A stretch of 9,577 bases of DNA, taken from positions 1 through 9,577 of the forward strand of contig CAZCXI010000103.1 of NCBI GenBank assembly GCA_964502635.1. Reading direction: 5' to 3'. Origin of the DNA: C00003060 sp964502635. GTDB lineage: Bacteria > Desulfobacterota > Desulfobacteria > Desulfobacterales > C00003060. A model generated the notes under the pieces. That model did not search any database. It saw only the letters and a list, made by a program, of their open reading frames with translations, and was not told where the DNA came from. The position numbers were made by a program, and so were the translations under genes. Positions within the stretch are counted from its first letter, which is position 1, and each line of letters begins with the position of its first letter. Positions 1 to 7,719 of the stretch are shown here, in pieces.

Positions 1-1
1 T

Positions 2-1426
2 TCAAGTAGAACTCAACGGGTGGTTCATCCCTTCCGCTCTTTTCTGATCACTCCTGGATAAAGCAATTTGCGTGCCCCTCTCACAGGTTTCCATCTTTTT
101 CCGATATTCGTTCAACTTGTTCCGTAAAGTGCGAACACTCACCCCAAGGATCTCAGCCGCATGGGTCCTGTTACCGTCTGTTTGATCAAGGGTGTGAAAA
201 ATCATTTTTCTTTCCATCTCCTTCAGAGAGCCGGTCAGGGGAAATGATCTATCGGCAACGACCGGAGGTTGCTCGCCCAAAAAAAGAGCGTCCCTGTCAA
301 TAAGGTCCCCATGGCATAAGAGCACCGCCCGTTCTACCAGATTTTCGAGCTCCCGCACGTTCCCGGGCCAGTGCATCTGCACCAGGCTTTCGGCTGCCTC
401 CTTTGTCAACCCTTTGACGTCACGCCCATCGATCCTGTTATACTTCTTAATGAAATGATCAGCCAGTAGCAGGATATCGTCCCTTCTATCCCGCAAGGAC
501 GGGAGCTTGATGGGAATAACATTCAGGCGATAATAGAGATCCGGGCGGAACTTTTTTGCCTTTATGGCCGATTCCAGATCCTGGTTGGTGCTCGCCACCA
601 CGCGGGCATCGATGGAGATGGGACGCAAACCACCCACCCGATCAATCTCTGACTCTTGTAAGACCCTGAGCAGTTTGGCCTGCAGGTGGATGTGCATCTC
701 ACTGACTTCATCCAGAAATATGGTGCTCCCTCGAGCCAATTCAAACCGTCCGAGTTTCTTTGAAACCGCCCCTGTAAACGAACCCCTTTCGTGGCCAAAA
801 AGCTCACTCTCTAGGAGCCCTTCGGGAAGGGCCGCGCAGTTAACAGCCACAAAGGGCTTGTTCCGCCTGGCGCTTTCACGGTGGATAAAACGTGCAAAGA
901 GCTCCTTGCCCGTGCCGCTTTCCCCTTGGAGAAATACGGGGGCCTTACTGTCCGCTACGGTCTTTGCCAGCTCCAGCAGACCAAGCATTTGACGGTTCTT
1001 GGTAACAATGGAAGATTCTAATAGCCCGGGACCATCGTTACCGGGTGAAGCAGGTGGATGCCCAGCCGCCCTTCTCACCGAAGATTCCATGACTCTTAGA
1101 GGAAACGGCTTCACAATGAAGTCAAAGGCGCCCAGCTTCATGGCCTCCACAGCAGAGTCAACAGCCCCGTGGGCTGAAACAAGGATGACCGGAATACTGT
1201 CTTGTTGTTGCTCCTTGATCTTTGTCAGTAGGCCGATGCCGTCCAGCTTCGGCATCCTCAGGTCCGTGATGACAAGATCATAGTGGCCTGCCTTGAGTTT
1301 TGCCAAAGCCTTAACGCCGTCTCCAACGCCTGTCACCTTGAAACCCCAGCCTCTCAAGGCCTCACCCAGAGCCACCCTTTCTTCATAGGTGTCTTCAACC
1401 AGCAATATGTTTCTGTTACTCATCAT
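2..1426 (-). CDS. Sigma-54-dependent response regulator (NtrC family), activator 1
   Basis: Complete 474-residue protein in the order receiver, AAA+, Fis-type DNA-binding domain. The receiver (about 5-120) has the acidic pair E11/D12, phospho-acceptor D55 in ITDLRMP, S84 and K106 (VKPF). The AAA+ domain (about 137-365) has Walker A GESGTGKE (168-175), Walker B FLDE (D239, E240) and arginines R294/R300. The sigma-54 contact loop reads GSFTGA (215-220) instead of the usual GAFTGA. A Fis-like helix-turn-helix lies near 418-441, followed by a tail of about 30 residues. By family it binds an upstream DNA site and remodels RNA polymerase-sigma-54 by ATP hydrolysis once phosphorylated. The start is ATG at 1426, with a second ATG directly after it; no strong ribosome binding site is seen. 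It follows the TPR gene by 27 bases, so the two are probably co-transcribed. A FleR/FlrC-type flagellar role is possible but unproven. Confidence 0.93.
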   Translation of the reverse strand: MMSNRNILLVEDTYEERVALGEALRGWGFKVTGVGDGVKALAKLKAGHYDLVITDLRMPKLDGIGLLTKIKEQQQDSIPVILVSAHGAVDSAVEAMKLGAFDFIVKPFPLRVMESSVRRAAGHPPASPGNDGPGLLESSIVTKNRQMLGLLELAKTVADSKAPVFLQGESGTGKELFARFIHRESARRNKPFVAVNCAALPEGLLESELFGHERGSFTGAVSKKLGRFELARGSTIFLDEVSEMHIHLQAKLLRVLQESEIDRVGGLRPISIDARVVASTNQDLESAIKAKKFRPDLYYRLNVIPIKLPSLRDRRDDILLLADHFIKKYNRIDGRDVKGLTKEAAESLVQMHWPGNVRELENLVERAVLLCHGDLIDRDALFLGEQPPVVADRSFPLTGSLKEMERKMIFHTLDQTDGNRTHAAEILGVSVRTLRNKLNEYRKKMETCERGTQIALSRSDQKRAEGMNHPLSST

Positions 1427-1453
1427 AGGAATTCACAGTGAGGCCTTCTGAGA

Positions 1454-3967
1454 TTACGATTTTTTCAACCCGTAGCCCAGTTTTTCAACAGATTTCGTTA
1501 TATTCATCTCTTTGATTTGCACCTGGGCAACCTTGCTCCAAAAAGGATCCCCGGAAGCGACAAGCCGATTCAAGATGCCCTCTGCCTTGTCCGTGGCTTT
1601 CACCCATTGGTAACACTGGGCAAGCCGGAACTGTAGGCTGTAGCTGTCAGAGCCCTCGGGAACCAGCGCCAAGGCCTTTTTGAAGACAGGCACGGCCTTT
1701 TTCTTGTTTCTCAACTTCAAATAGGTCTCACCCAGTTTCCGATAGGCCATGTACAAATCCTCTGAGGAACCATCTTTGCTCCGATTGAGTAATGTGACGG
1801 CTTCCCTAAGCGATCCTGCAGCCCTCTCATGGTCGCCCCGCCCGTTCAAGACGTTCGCCATGGCCATACGGATTTTTGCCTGATGATATTCGTCGGTTTC
1901 TCGTTGAAGGGCCATCGTCAAGGCTTTGAAGGCCTCATCGTATCGTTGGTCTTGGGAAAAAATAAGCCCCAGCCAATAACGGGCCTCTGAGGTCTCGCGG
2001 CGCTCAGGATATCTTGTCACAAAGGCCTTGAGTGCTTTCTCGGCTTCATCAAGCCGTTTCTCCCTATAGGCACACTCTCCCAGACCAAACAGTATGTCCG
2101 CAGATTGGCTTTGGTCGGCATAATACCGGCTGGCCTGCCTGAACATGGAAAGAGCAGGTCCATACAACTGAAGCCCTCTATAGGTATCACCAAGCCATGA
2201 GAGCAAGTCCGGCATATCTTCAAAGGGCAGCACGGTTTTCATCTCTTCATAATATTTGGTGATGCTCGCAATGTGACCCGCTTGCTTTTCTTGTTCAAGA
2301 AAGGCCTTCAGGGATGCCTGGAGGACTGAAGTCACCTCTGCCCTCAGGCTTGTGTCGGGGTGTTTCTCTAAGATCTTTCTCAGGGTCATGATGCTCCGTT
2401 TGTAATCCTTTTTTTTCTGCTGGAGCGCCGCAAGTCTTAGCATGGCAAGCTGGGATAAGGGATTGTCAGGATACTTTTCTATAATTTGTTCATAGATGTC
2501 CTGAGCTGTTTCGCCGAGAGATGTCTTCCCGACCTCAAAAGGTGGGTTCCCGGTCCCGGTTTTTTCCTCAATACCAGCGAGACGAAGCAAGCTAATCAAG
2601 CCTCCTTCGGTGTCAGGATAGCTGCCGGCTACCAATGCATACAGCTTGGACGCCTTGTGTTGGGCCCCTTCATCGCGATAGATGTCGGCCATCCTCGTCA
2701 AGACCAGGGGATTGGATTCCACCTCAGGATAGTAATTCAAGAGCTTAGAAAAAGCTTCCCTGGCCTCTGGGAGTTGCCCCAGTTCGTAATAGTCATAACC
2801 AGTGTAGAGTAAGATTTCCGAATTCTTGTAAGCCTCGTCAGGCTGTGTGGCTATGACCTCGTTAAGGGCCCTTAAGGAATGCTTGAAGGATTGGGTGTTA
2901 AAGAGGGCCTTGGCTATCTCGACCTTTGCTTTCGTGGCTGATCGTGTTTTGGGATAACGTTTTTCCAGCGCCTGAAAGCTTCTCATGGCTCTTTGAGGTT
3001 GCTTAGTCACCGCAAGAATCCTGCCACGCTGTAGCAGGGCTTCAGCAGCCGCCGGATGGTCTTTGTGCTGGTCCAGAACAAGGTTGAAGTAGGCCATGGC
3101 TTCATAGTAGTTTTTTGCCTCAAGGTAGCAGTCCCCTATGGACACCATGGCGTCGGCCACATATTCAGATTTTGGAAATCGGCTGATAGCGATCTGGTAA
3201 TGTTTTGTTATTTCGACGAAATGCTGTGGCATCTTCTTTTCAAACATACGATGGTAGCTCTTGGCCAGTAGGAAATAGGCGCGTTCCAAATGTGGGCTTT
3301 CCGGATAGGACTGAATGATCTTTTTAAACGTTCGAATGGCATATTCCCATCGTTTGTCCCGGTAGTACTCGGCAGCCTCCAGGAAGAGATCTGTATCAGG
3401 TGTGCCAAGGCGCGATTTCACATCCAACAACGGGTCCGTTCTGTCCTGTGCCGTCAAACCAGCTGACGCCTCCCCATCTCCGTGTGGAGCCAAGACCCGG
3501 GATGCGACTTGTCCAGACCCTTTCGTATACGGCTTGCCTTTGCCTCTGATTTCAACTCGGAGTTGACCCTTGCTCTTCCTGACCTGATATGCAAGCTCGC
3601 TGTATGGTTTTTTTGTCCGAATGAGCACAGAGCCCACATGGGACGGCTTCGGGGCCATTTCTATCCCCTGCACCCACTTGTCCCCCACGATGCTCTCCCT
3701 GGCAAAGACGGCCTGCGAAATGCCGGTGTCCTTGAAGGCAATCAGCAGCTCCGTGTCTTCAATCAGAATCACCTTGTAGTTCGGCGAACCCGTCACGTTG
3801 ATCACAACCCCCGAAGCGTTCTCGCCAGAGTCAATCCGAACCTGCTCAATGACGGCATCTGTTCCGCCTTGGGCATGGAGATGCGGCACGAAAGCAAACA
3901 GCACTGAAAAAGCCACTGAAAGGATCCGTATTTTGACCGCAAAATATCTGGATATCAAAAGTCTCAA
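1454..3967 (-). CDS. Exported TPR-repeat protein with AMIN-like N-terminal domain
   Basis: An 837-residue protein, unrecognised as a named gene. The N-terminus has positive residues to about position 14, a hydrophobic stretch (15-27) and a plausible signal peptidase site after LHA (residue 32). Residues about 38-145 look beta-rich and resemble AMIN-type envelope domains (the segment with VVINVTGSPNYKVILI). From about residue 195 to the end the chain is TPR helices, with repeated patterns such as A..AF..L....P and a dozen or more units. This suggests a periplasmic or outer-membrane-facing scaffold. The start is TTG at 3967 with AAGGGAG just upstream; a TTG three codons later has better spacing to the same motif. 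A sigma-54 promoter match lies about 80 bases upstream. The gene sits between two sigma-54 activators, so it is likely a regulated surface or motility component. Export and TPR content are confident; the AMIN assignment is tentative. Confidence 0.9.
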   Translation of the reverse strand: MRLLISRYFAVKIRILSVAFSVLFAFVPHLHAQGGTDAVIEQVRIDSGENASGVVINVTGSPNYKVILIEDTELLIAFKDTGISQAVFARESIVGDKWVQGIEMAPKPSHVGSVLIRTKKPYSELAYQVRKSKGQLRVEIRGKGKPYTKGSGQVASRVLAPHGDGEASAGLTAQDRTDPLLDVKSRLGTPDTDLFLEAAEYYRDKRWEYAIRTFKKIIQSYPESPHLERAYFLLAKSYHRMFEKKMPQHFVEITKHYQIAISRFPKSEYVADAMVSIGDCYLEAKNYYEAMAYFNLVLDQHKDHPAAAEALLQRGRILAVTKQPQRAMRSFQALEKRYPKTRSATKAKVEIAKALFNTQSFKHSLRALNEVIATQPDEAYKNSEILLYTGYDYYELGQLPEAREAFSKLLNYYPEVESNPLVLTRMADIYRDEGAQHKASKLYALVAGSYPDTEGGLISLLRLAGIEEKTGTGNPPFEVGKTSLGETAQDIYEQIIEKYPDNPLSQLAMLRLAALQQKKKDYKRSIMTLRKILEKHPDTSLRAEVTSVLQASLKAFLEQEKQAGHIASITKYYEEMKTVLPFEDMPDLLSWLGDTYRGLQLYGPALSMFRQASRYYADQSQSADILFGLGECAYREKRLDEAEKALKAFVTRYPERRETSEARYWLGLIFSQDQRYDEAFKALTMALQRETDEYHQAKIRMAMANVLNGRGDHERAAGSLREAVTLLNRSKDGSSEDLYMAYRKLGETYLKLRNKKKAVPVFKKALALVPEGSDSYSLQFRLAQCYQWVKATDKAEGILNRLVASGDPFWSKVAQVQIKEMNITKSVEKLGYGLKKS

Positions 3968-4048
3968 GGCTCCCTTGCCTCGTGCTACGCACTCAAGATT
4001 CCCACAAGAAGACCTAAAGCGGCGGGATGCTTATCGCTCCTTGGCTGA

Positions 4049-4063
4049 GCAATTAATATGCCA
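4049..4063 (-). promoter_or_regulatory. Sigma-54 (-24/-12) promoter for the TPR-activator unit
   Basis: On the minus strand the sequence is TTGGCATATTAATTGCT, counting one flanking base at each end. This matches the sigma-54 consensus YTGGYAYR-N4-TTGCW at every defined position, with correct spacing between the GG and GC doublets. The expected transcript start is near 4037, about 70 bases before the TTG start of the TPR gene. The -24 element also lies in an 8-bp inverted repeat (TCCTTGGC 4038-4045, GCCAAGGA 4060-4067). Transcription was not tested. Confidence 0.75.
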
Positions 4064-4067
4064 AGGA

Positions 4068-4102
4068 TGTGTGACGACATCACCTGGCGATGTGGTCACA
4101 CA
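4068..4102. repeat. Strong dyad beside the sigma-54 promoter (operator or hairpin)
   Basis: Arms TGTGTGACGACATC (4068-4081) and GATGTGGTCACACA (4089-4102) are complementary at 13 of 14 positions around a 7-base loop. The dyad begins 4 bases upstream of the -24 element, covering about -31 to -65 from the predicted transcript start. It may be a binding site for a sigma-54 activator or a repressor. It also overlaps the stop of the small frame at 4096-4260, so it could be the end-of-transcript hairpin of the upstream unit, although no T-run follows it. Confidence 0.55.
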
Positions 4103-4260
4103 GGGAAACAGACAGATGTATTTTCAATGGGTTGACGATCCGGGAGGATGACCAAGGCGACGCTGGTCCTCTTGTCGCCGGTGGAAGCTGTCAGATTTTT
4201 GACGAAAAACCAAGTCTTGATGGGAACCTTGTAAGCGTCACGCACCAGGACCTGCAGCAT
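4096..4260 (-). pseudogene. Possible remnant of a small gene (54-codon open frame)
   Basis: A 54-codon frame from ATG at 4260 to TGA at 4096-4098. Its residues look protein-like (MLQVLVRDAYKVPIKTW and onward) and its third codon positions are rich in C and G, like the neighbouring genes. It has no convincing ribosome binding site. The same frame is open only five more codons upstream, to a TGA at 4276-4278. A second frame from just before the end of activator 2 (about 4362-4280) also looks coding, and a third offers an ATG overlapping the activator 2 stop as TGATG. This is what one expects of a gene damaged by a one-base shift near 4275, but a short intact gene or chance is possible. No family recognised. 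Confidence 0.3.
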
Positions 4261-4362
4261 CCGGTCGGCATAAGCTCAAATTGAGTGCTTGGCAGGACAG
4301 GAAGAAGGGTTGTGCATTGGAACTCGAGGAAGGTGAAGACATAAGCCCTGGGACATGGATCA

Positions 4363-5757
4363 TCAGCCCACTGCGGGTTTAGCAAGCTTTTTCTTCTTCA
4401 TCTTTTCAATGAGGGTGGTTCGATTAATATTAAGGAGTTTTGCGGCCTTTGTCTTCACCCAGTTGGTCTCGTTCAGAGCCTCAAGGATTAGTTTCTTCTC
4501 ATATTCTTCAACGGCCTGGTCAAAGACAATACCGTCCTTTGGAATCGTGACTTCAATTGACTCGACCCTGCCGGCCTTGCCCTTGATCGACTCGGGAATG
4601 TCCTCCATGTCAACCTTATCGCCATTTGCCAGAATGCTCATCCGTTCGACCATGTTCTCGAGTTCACGAACATTTCCAGGCCAGTCGTACGCGGCCAAGA
4701 CATCCGTGGCTTCCGATGAGAACCCGCTGATGCCGTTTCGTTTTCGGGGGTCAATCCTCTTGAGAAAAAAATCAATGAGCAAAGGAATATCTGATTTTCT
4801 GTGTCTTAAGGGCGGAACTCTTATAGGAATTACATTCAACCGATAATAGAGGTCTTGTCTGAAAGTGCCCTGGTTGACTGCATTAATTAAATTCTTGTTA
4901 GTGGCGGCAATGATGCGCACATCGATTTCAAGTGTTCTCGTTCCCCCCACCCGCTCGAACTTCTGTTCCTGGAGGACTCTTAACAACTTAACCTGCAGAT
5001 TGGGACTCATGTCCCCGATCTCATCCAAGAAAATAGTCCCGCCATTGGCCAGCTCAAAACGGCCTACCCGCATCTTGTGGGCACCCGTGAAGGCCCCTTT
5101 TTCATGTCCGAACAGCTCACTTTCCAACAGCTCCTCAGGAATTGCCCCGCAATTGATGACGACCATAGGATTATCTCTGCGGTAGCTGTTGTAATGAATG
5201 GCCTTGGCGATCAGCTCTTTACCCGTGCCACTTTCCCCGGTGATAAGGACGGTGCTGTCCGTATCAGCAACTTTTTCAATCAGCTCAAAGACCTTTTGAA
5301 TCGGTTTGCTGTCACCAATAAAGTTCTCGAATTGATACTTTTTTCGAAGTTGCTGCTTTAAAAGGATATTTTCTCTCTCAAGGCGCCTGTATTTTAAGGC
5401 CTTTTCCACCACCATCACGAGCTCATCCGACTTGACGGGCTTGCTGATGTAATCAAAGGCCCCCATCTTTATCGCTTCTACGGATCCCTTGATCGTGCCG
5501 AACCCTGTAAGGATAATACACATCGTATCCGGCGATTCATCAATCACATGCCTCAAAACCTTCATCCCGTCCAGCTTCGGAAGATTCAAATCTGTAAACA
5601 CCAAGTCATAACACCCAGCGTCAATGCATTTGATGGCCTTTTTTCCATCCTTGGCTTCGTCAACATCATAACCGGCTTGTCGCAATACATCGGCCATGAC
5701 TTCGAGAATCTTCGGATCATCATCGACGACGAGTATGTTTTCCATGGCTTTTTTCAT
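4363..5757 (-). CDS. Sigma-54-dependent response regulator (NtrC family), activator 2
   Basis: Complete 464-residue protein with receiver, AAA+ and Fis-type domains. The receiver has D12-D14, phospho-acceptor D56 (FTDLNLP), T84 and K106 (ISKP). A charged helical linker (about 115-140) leads to the AAA+ domain with Walker A GESGTGKE (174-181), an intact GAFTGA loop (221-226), Walker B FLDE (D245, E246) and R300/R306. The helix-turn-helix is near 433-455, followed by a lysine-rich end. It should activate sigma-54 promoters when phosphorylated. ATG at 5757 is used here; ATG at 5745 (MENILVVDDD) is an equally typical family start, and neither has a strong ribosome binding site. A fold-back repeat ends six bases upstream of the first ATG. 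The nearest kinase is at 6892-7719, with a small gene between, so pairing is likely but not certain. Activator 1 is clearly related but differs in linker, contact loop and C-terminus. Confidence 0.93.
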   Translation of the reverse strand: MKKAMENILVVDDDPKILEVMADVLRQAGYDVDEAKDGKKAIKCIDAGCYDLVFTDLNLPKLDGMKVLRHVIDESPDTMCIILTGFGTIKGSVEAIKMGAFDYISKPVKSDELVMVVEKALKYRRLERENILLKQQLRKKYQFENFIGDSKPIQKVFELIEKVADTDSTVLITGESGTGKELIAKAIHYNSYRRDNPMVVINCGAIPEELLESELFGHEKGAFTGAHKMRVGRFELANGGTIFLDEIGDMSPNLQVKLLRVLQEQKFERVGGTRTLEIDVRIIAATNKNLINAVNQGTFRQDLYYRLNVIPIRVPPLRHRKSDIPLLIDFFLKRIDPRKRNGISGFSSEATDVLAAYDWPGNVRELENMVERMSILANGDKVDMEDIPESIKGKAGRVESIEVTIPKDGIVFDQAVEEYEKKLILEALNETNWVKTKAAKLLNINRTTLIEKMKKKKLAKPAVG

Positions 5758-5762
5758 AACCT

Positions 5763-5985
5763 ATACTTGATGGACTCGTAAAAAGTGTTTTGCGAACGAC
5801 ATTGAGCATTTTGGGAAAAAGGCACTTGAGATGTTCAGCGTTAAAAAATGCTAACTGTCTGAGGGTGTTAACCCGAGTTTTAGCATTTTAGCTGAACGTC
5901 TCAAGTGCCCCCAAAATGTTCACAGAGTGAGTAAAATCGACTTTTTACGAAACCATAATACTTGATGGTTTGGTAAAAAGTCGAT
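5763..5985. repeat. Compound fold-back element (MITE-like) with three copies of a terminal motif
   Basis: Three copies of ATGG-NNTNG-TAAAAAGT-type sequence are present: forward at 5763-5786, inverted at 5936-5956, and forward again at 5965-5985. The last two form a 21-bp stem with one mismatch around an 8-base loop. Between the first two lies a large imperfect palindrome: GGCACTTGAGATGTTCAGC (5821-5839) pairs with 5891-5909 with one mismatch, flanked by CATTTTGGG/CCCAAAATG and by an inner AAAATGCTAA pair. ATACTTG precedes both forward copies and may be a 7-base target duplication. There is no open frame, so it would be non-autonomous. In RNA it would form strong stems between the small gene and activator 2. 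Confidence 0.75.
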
Positions 5986-6171
5986 TTCGTTGGCTTCTGA
6001 ATCTCTTGGGTTAGACGTAACAAACCCTTGAGGCCGGTTGATCGGACTGACGTTCTTAACGGGCCTATCGGCTTTTTATAAGCCTAAACAGAACACAAAT
6101 CAAGTGGATTATCCCCGGAAAAGGTGGATGCTTGGTGTCTCGGAAAGAATATCATCTGTTTTATCTGGAAA
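5986..6171. other. Spacer without a gene
   Basis: No coding frame or recognisable promoter is seen between the fold-back element and the stop of the small gene. The only structures are a weak stem (GGCTT 6070-6074 with AAGCC 6080-6084) and a short GGGTT/AACCC pairing near 6009-6027. Neither is convincing as a terminator. Confidence 0.5.
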
Positions 6172-6624
6172 TCATGCAACATAGTCTCCGCGCTGAAATT
6201 TAAAGGCTTCCACACGGGCAGTCACGGCGATATGGTCAACGAGTTTTGCAAAGTCATCATGTTGTCCAATATAAGGCGCGGATCGCATGTCCAGCCCCTT
6301 GAGCTCTTGCTGTATCCGCATGACTATCGGCTCAATGGACTTCAGGGTTTCTTGCGGATCTTGCAGGGCCTGGGCATATTCTTCCAAGACATCAAGGACC
6401 CTAGAGGCATGTTGCAAGGTTTGCCTGTCGACATGGGAGACCTTGCAGGGGACAGACCGAGCCACTTGTGTGACGGAACAAGGGGCCTTTTGGGGCTCTG
6501 TTTCCCGGTGAACGGCATCTGTCGCCTTGTCCAAGATCTGCGCAAAAGTATTGTCGCTCTTCGCCTTACCATGTCCAGCAACTTGGGTGGGGTGAATACG
6601 CCCTGTTACGCTATCAATATCCAT
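6172..6624 (-). CDS. Small protein of unknown function (150 residues)
   Basis: The start is well fixed: AAAGGAGG at 6633-6640 lies 8 bases before ATG at 6624, the strongest ribosome binding site in the window. The protein is soluble, with no signal peptide or membrane segment. Residues 1-60 look flexible and polar, with a short FAQILDKA stretch. About 65-145 is predicted helical (charged, leucine-rich) and ends in VEAFKFQRGDYVA. I do not recognise the family. Size, flexible start and helical C-terminus recall small flagellar accessory or chaperone-like proteins, but that is inference from shape and neighbourhood only. It stands alone between two long spacers, so it is probably its own transcript, although its promoter is not clear. 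Confidence 0.75.
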   Translation of the reverse strand: MDIDSVTGRIHPTQVAGHGKAKSDNTFAQILDKATDAVHRETEPQKAPCSVTQVARSVPCKVSHVDRQTLQHASRVLDVLEEYAQALQDPQETLKSIEPIVMRIQQELKGLDMRSAPYIGQHDDFAKLVDHIAVTARVEAFKFQRGDYVA

Positions 6625-6737
6625 AACACATACCTCCTTTCCAGCCTGGCGAGAAACTCACCATGGCGGTGGAAAAAACCTCGTTTGCACGGCAGGCTCC
6701 TATAGGTTTGAACTGTTCTATTGCTCCTATCTATCGG

Positions 6738-6782
6738 CAAAACAGCCAGGAAGCATGAGGCGGATTCTCGTTCATTCCTGGC
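6738..6782 (-). terminator. Terminator-like stem after the kinase gene
   Basis: Perfect 8-bp arms GCCAGGAA/TTCCTGGC (6775-6782 and 6745-6752 on the minus strand) enclose 22 bases and are followed by TGTTTTG. It lies about 110 bases past the kinase stop and before the small gene. The long loop and short T-run make it a weak candidate. Confidence 0.35.
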
Positions 6783-6805
6783 GGAGACCCGGCCGTGGCC
6801 TATAA

Positions 6806-6819
6806 GTTCATGCATGAAC
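6806..6819. promoter_or_regulatory. 14-bp perfect palindrome, operator candidate
   Basis: GTTCATGCATGAAC is a perfect palindrome in the spacer between the kinase and the small gene, about 180 bases upstream of the latter's ATG. A second perfect palindrome, TGTCATGACA, lies at 6838-6847. The distance suits an activator site upstream of a promoter, but no protein can be assigned. Confidence 0.3.
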
Positions 6820-6891
6820 CGCACCAAAAAAGACTGCTGTCATGACAAAGAGCAAGGCCGCATCAGACCCCCAGGCTGACATCACGAGGCG

Positions 6892-7719
6892 CTAACTTTC
6901 AATGGGAAGCTCGACGGTAAAAGTGGTCCTGGCAGGAACACTCTCAAAGGTCATACTTCCCTGGCATTCTTCGAGCAGAAGGGATATGACCGTAAGTCCC
7001 AGACCGCCATGTTCCTCCTCTTTGCCTTCGTTGTCTGCGCTCCTTTTTGTGGTGAAGAAGGCCTCGTATATGTGAGGGCAATCTTCTTCAGGAATACCGC
7101 AGCCCGAATCCTGGATCCTGATGAGAATTGAGCCCCCTTGCCGGGAAGTTTCAATGATCAGGTGTTGGTGTTCCGTGTGCACCATGGCCTCCGAGGCATT
7201 CTGAATCAGACCCAACATGATCACACAAAGATCCACATATCGGCCTCTGAAACTTGGAAGGCCATCATCAAGCCGCAAGGTTTTTTTTACACGGTGCTTA
7301 AAAAACATGTCCGCATCAAGCAACAAGAGGCTATCCTGGATGACCTGATTGATCCTCACTTCACCCATCTCAGTACGCTGTTTGCCAAGGAGATCTTTTG
7401 TAAGGAAGCTGAGACTGGTGTTCAACTCATCAAGCCCCCTCAGAAACGAATCTATTCTTTGCTGCATGCGGTCTGCCAACTCCGTGGCTCTTGTCACTTC
7501 GGTTCCTCGAAGGTCTTGCCGCAATGTACCAATGTCCTGCTCCAGTTGCTCGGATCGAACCCAGAGGATTTGAAGGGGTCCATTCAGGTTGTGGACAAAT
7601 CCCTCAAGGGTTCGAATGAAGTACATGCCACAATACTGATCGGCAAGCCTTCTTAACAGCATACGCTCCCTGGATAATACTGATGAGCATGCCCCTGGAG
7701 TTTCTCGCAAATCACGCAT
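6892..7719 (-). CDS. Soluble sensor histidine kinase
   Basis: Two-component kinase with no membrane segment and no recognisable PAS or GAF sensor. In the longest frame (302 codons from 7800) the H-box is FVHNLNGPLQ with H70, the dimerisation helices follow to about 140, the N-box is LGLIQNASEAM (N201), G1 is DSGCGIP (D231), the F-box is FFTTK and G2 is GGLGL (265-269). It should autophosphorylate and pass phosphate to a response regulator; both activators in this window are candidates. I place the start at ATG 7719 (275 residues), which overlaps the PilZ stop by 8 bases and suggests translational coupling. Upstream, 7800 would overlap PilZ by 89 bases; 7662 would leave most of the H-box helix intact but has an overly close AGGGAG. 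The short N-terminal part implies the signal comes from a partner protein, perhaps the PilZ protein. Confidence 0.87.
   Translation of the reverse strand: MRDLRETPGACSSVLSRERMLLRRLADQYCGMYFIRTLEGFVHNLNGPLQILWVRSEQLEQDIGTLRQDLRGTEVTRATELADRMQQRIDSFLRGLDELNTSLSFLTKDLLGKQRTEMGEVRINQVIQDSLLLLDADMFFKHRVKKTLRLDDGLPSFRGRYVDLCVIMLGLIQNASEAMVHTEHQHLIIETSRQGGSILIRIQDSGCGIPEEDCPHIYEAFFTTKRSADNEGKEEEHGGLGLTVISLLLEECQGSMTFESVPARTTFTVELPIES

Noticed and set aside
564..992. Plus-strand frame of 142 codons opposite activator 1.
   Set aside because: It is the antisense shadow of the conserved AAA+ domain, whose motifs are intact on the other strand.
6687..6701. AGGAGCCTGCCGTGC on the minus strand as a sigma-54 promoter for the small gene.
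   Set aside because: Only the GG and TGC elements fit; the rest of the -24 box is wrong.
6731..6738. GCCGATAG on the minus strand, close to the -10 element of flagellar sigma-28 promoters, upstream of the small gene.
   Set aside because: No TAAA-like -35 element at the required spacing; the same octamer also occurs at 6065-6072 in a spacer with no gene to drive.
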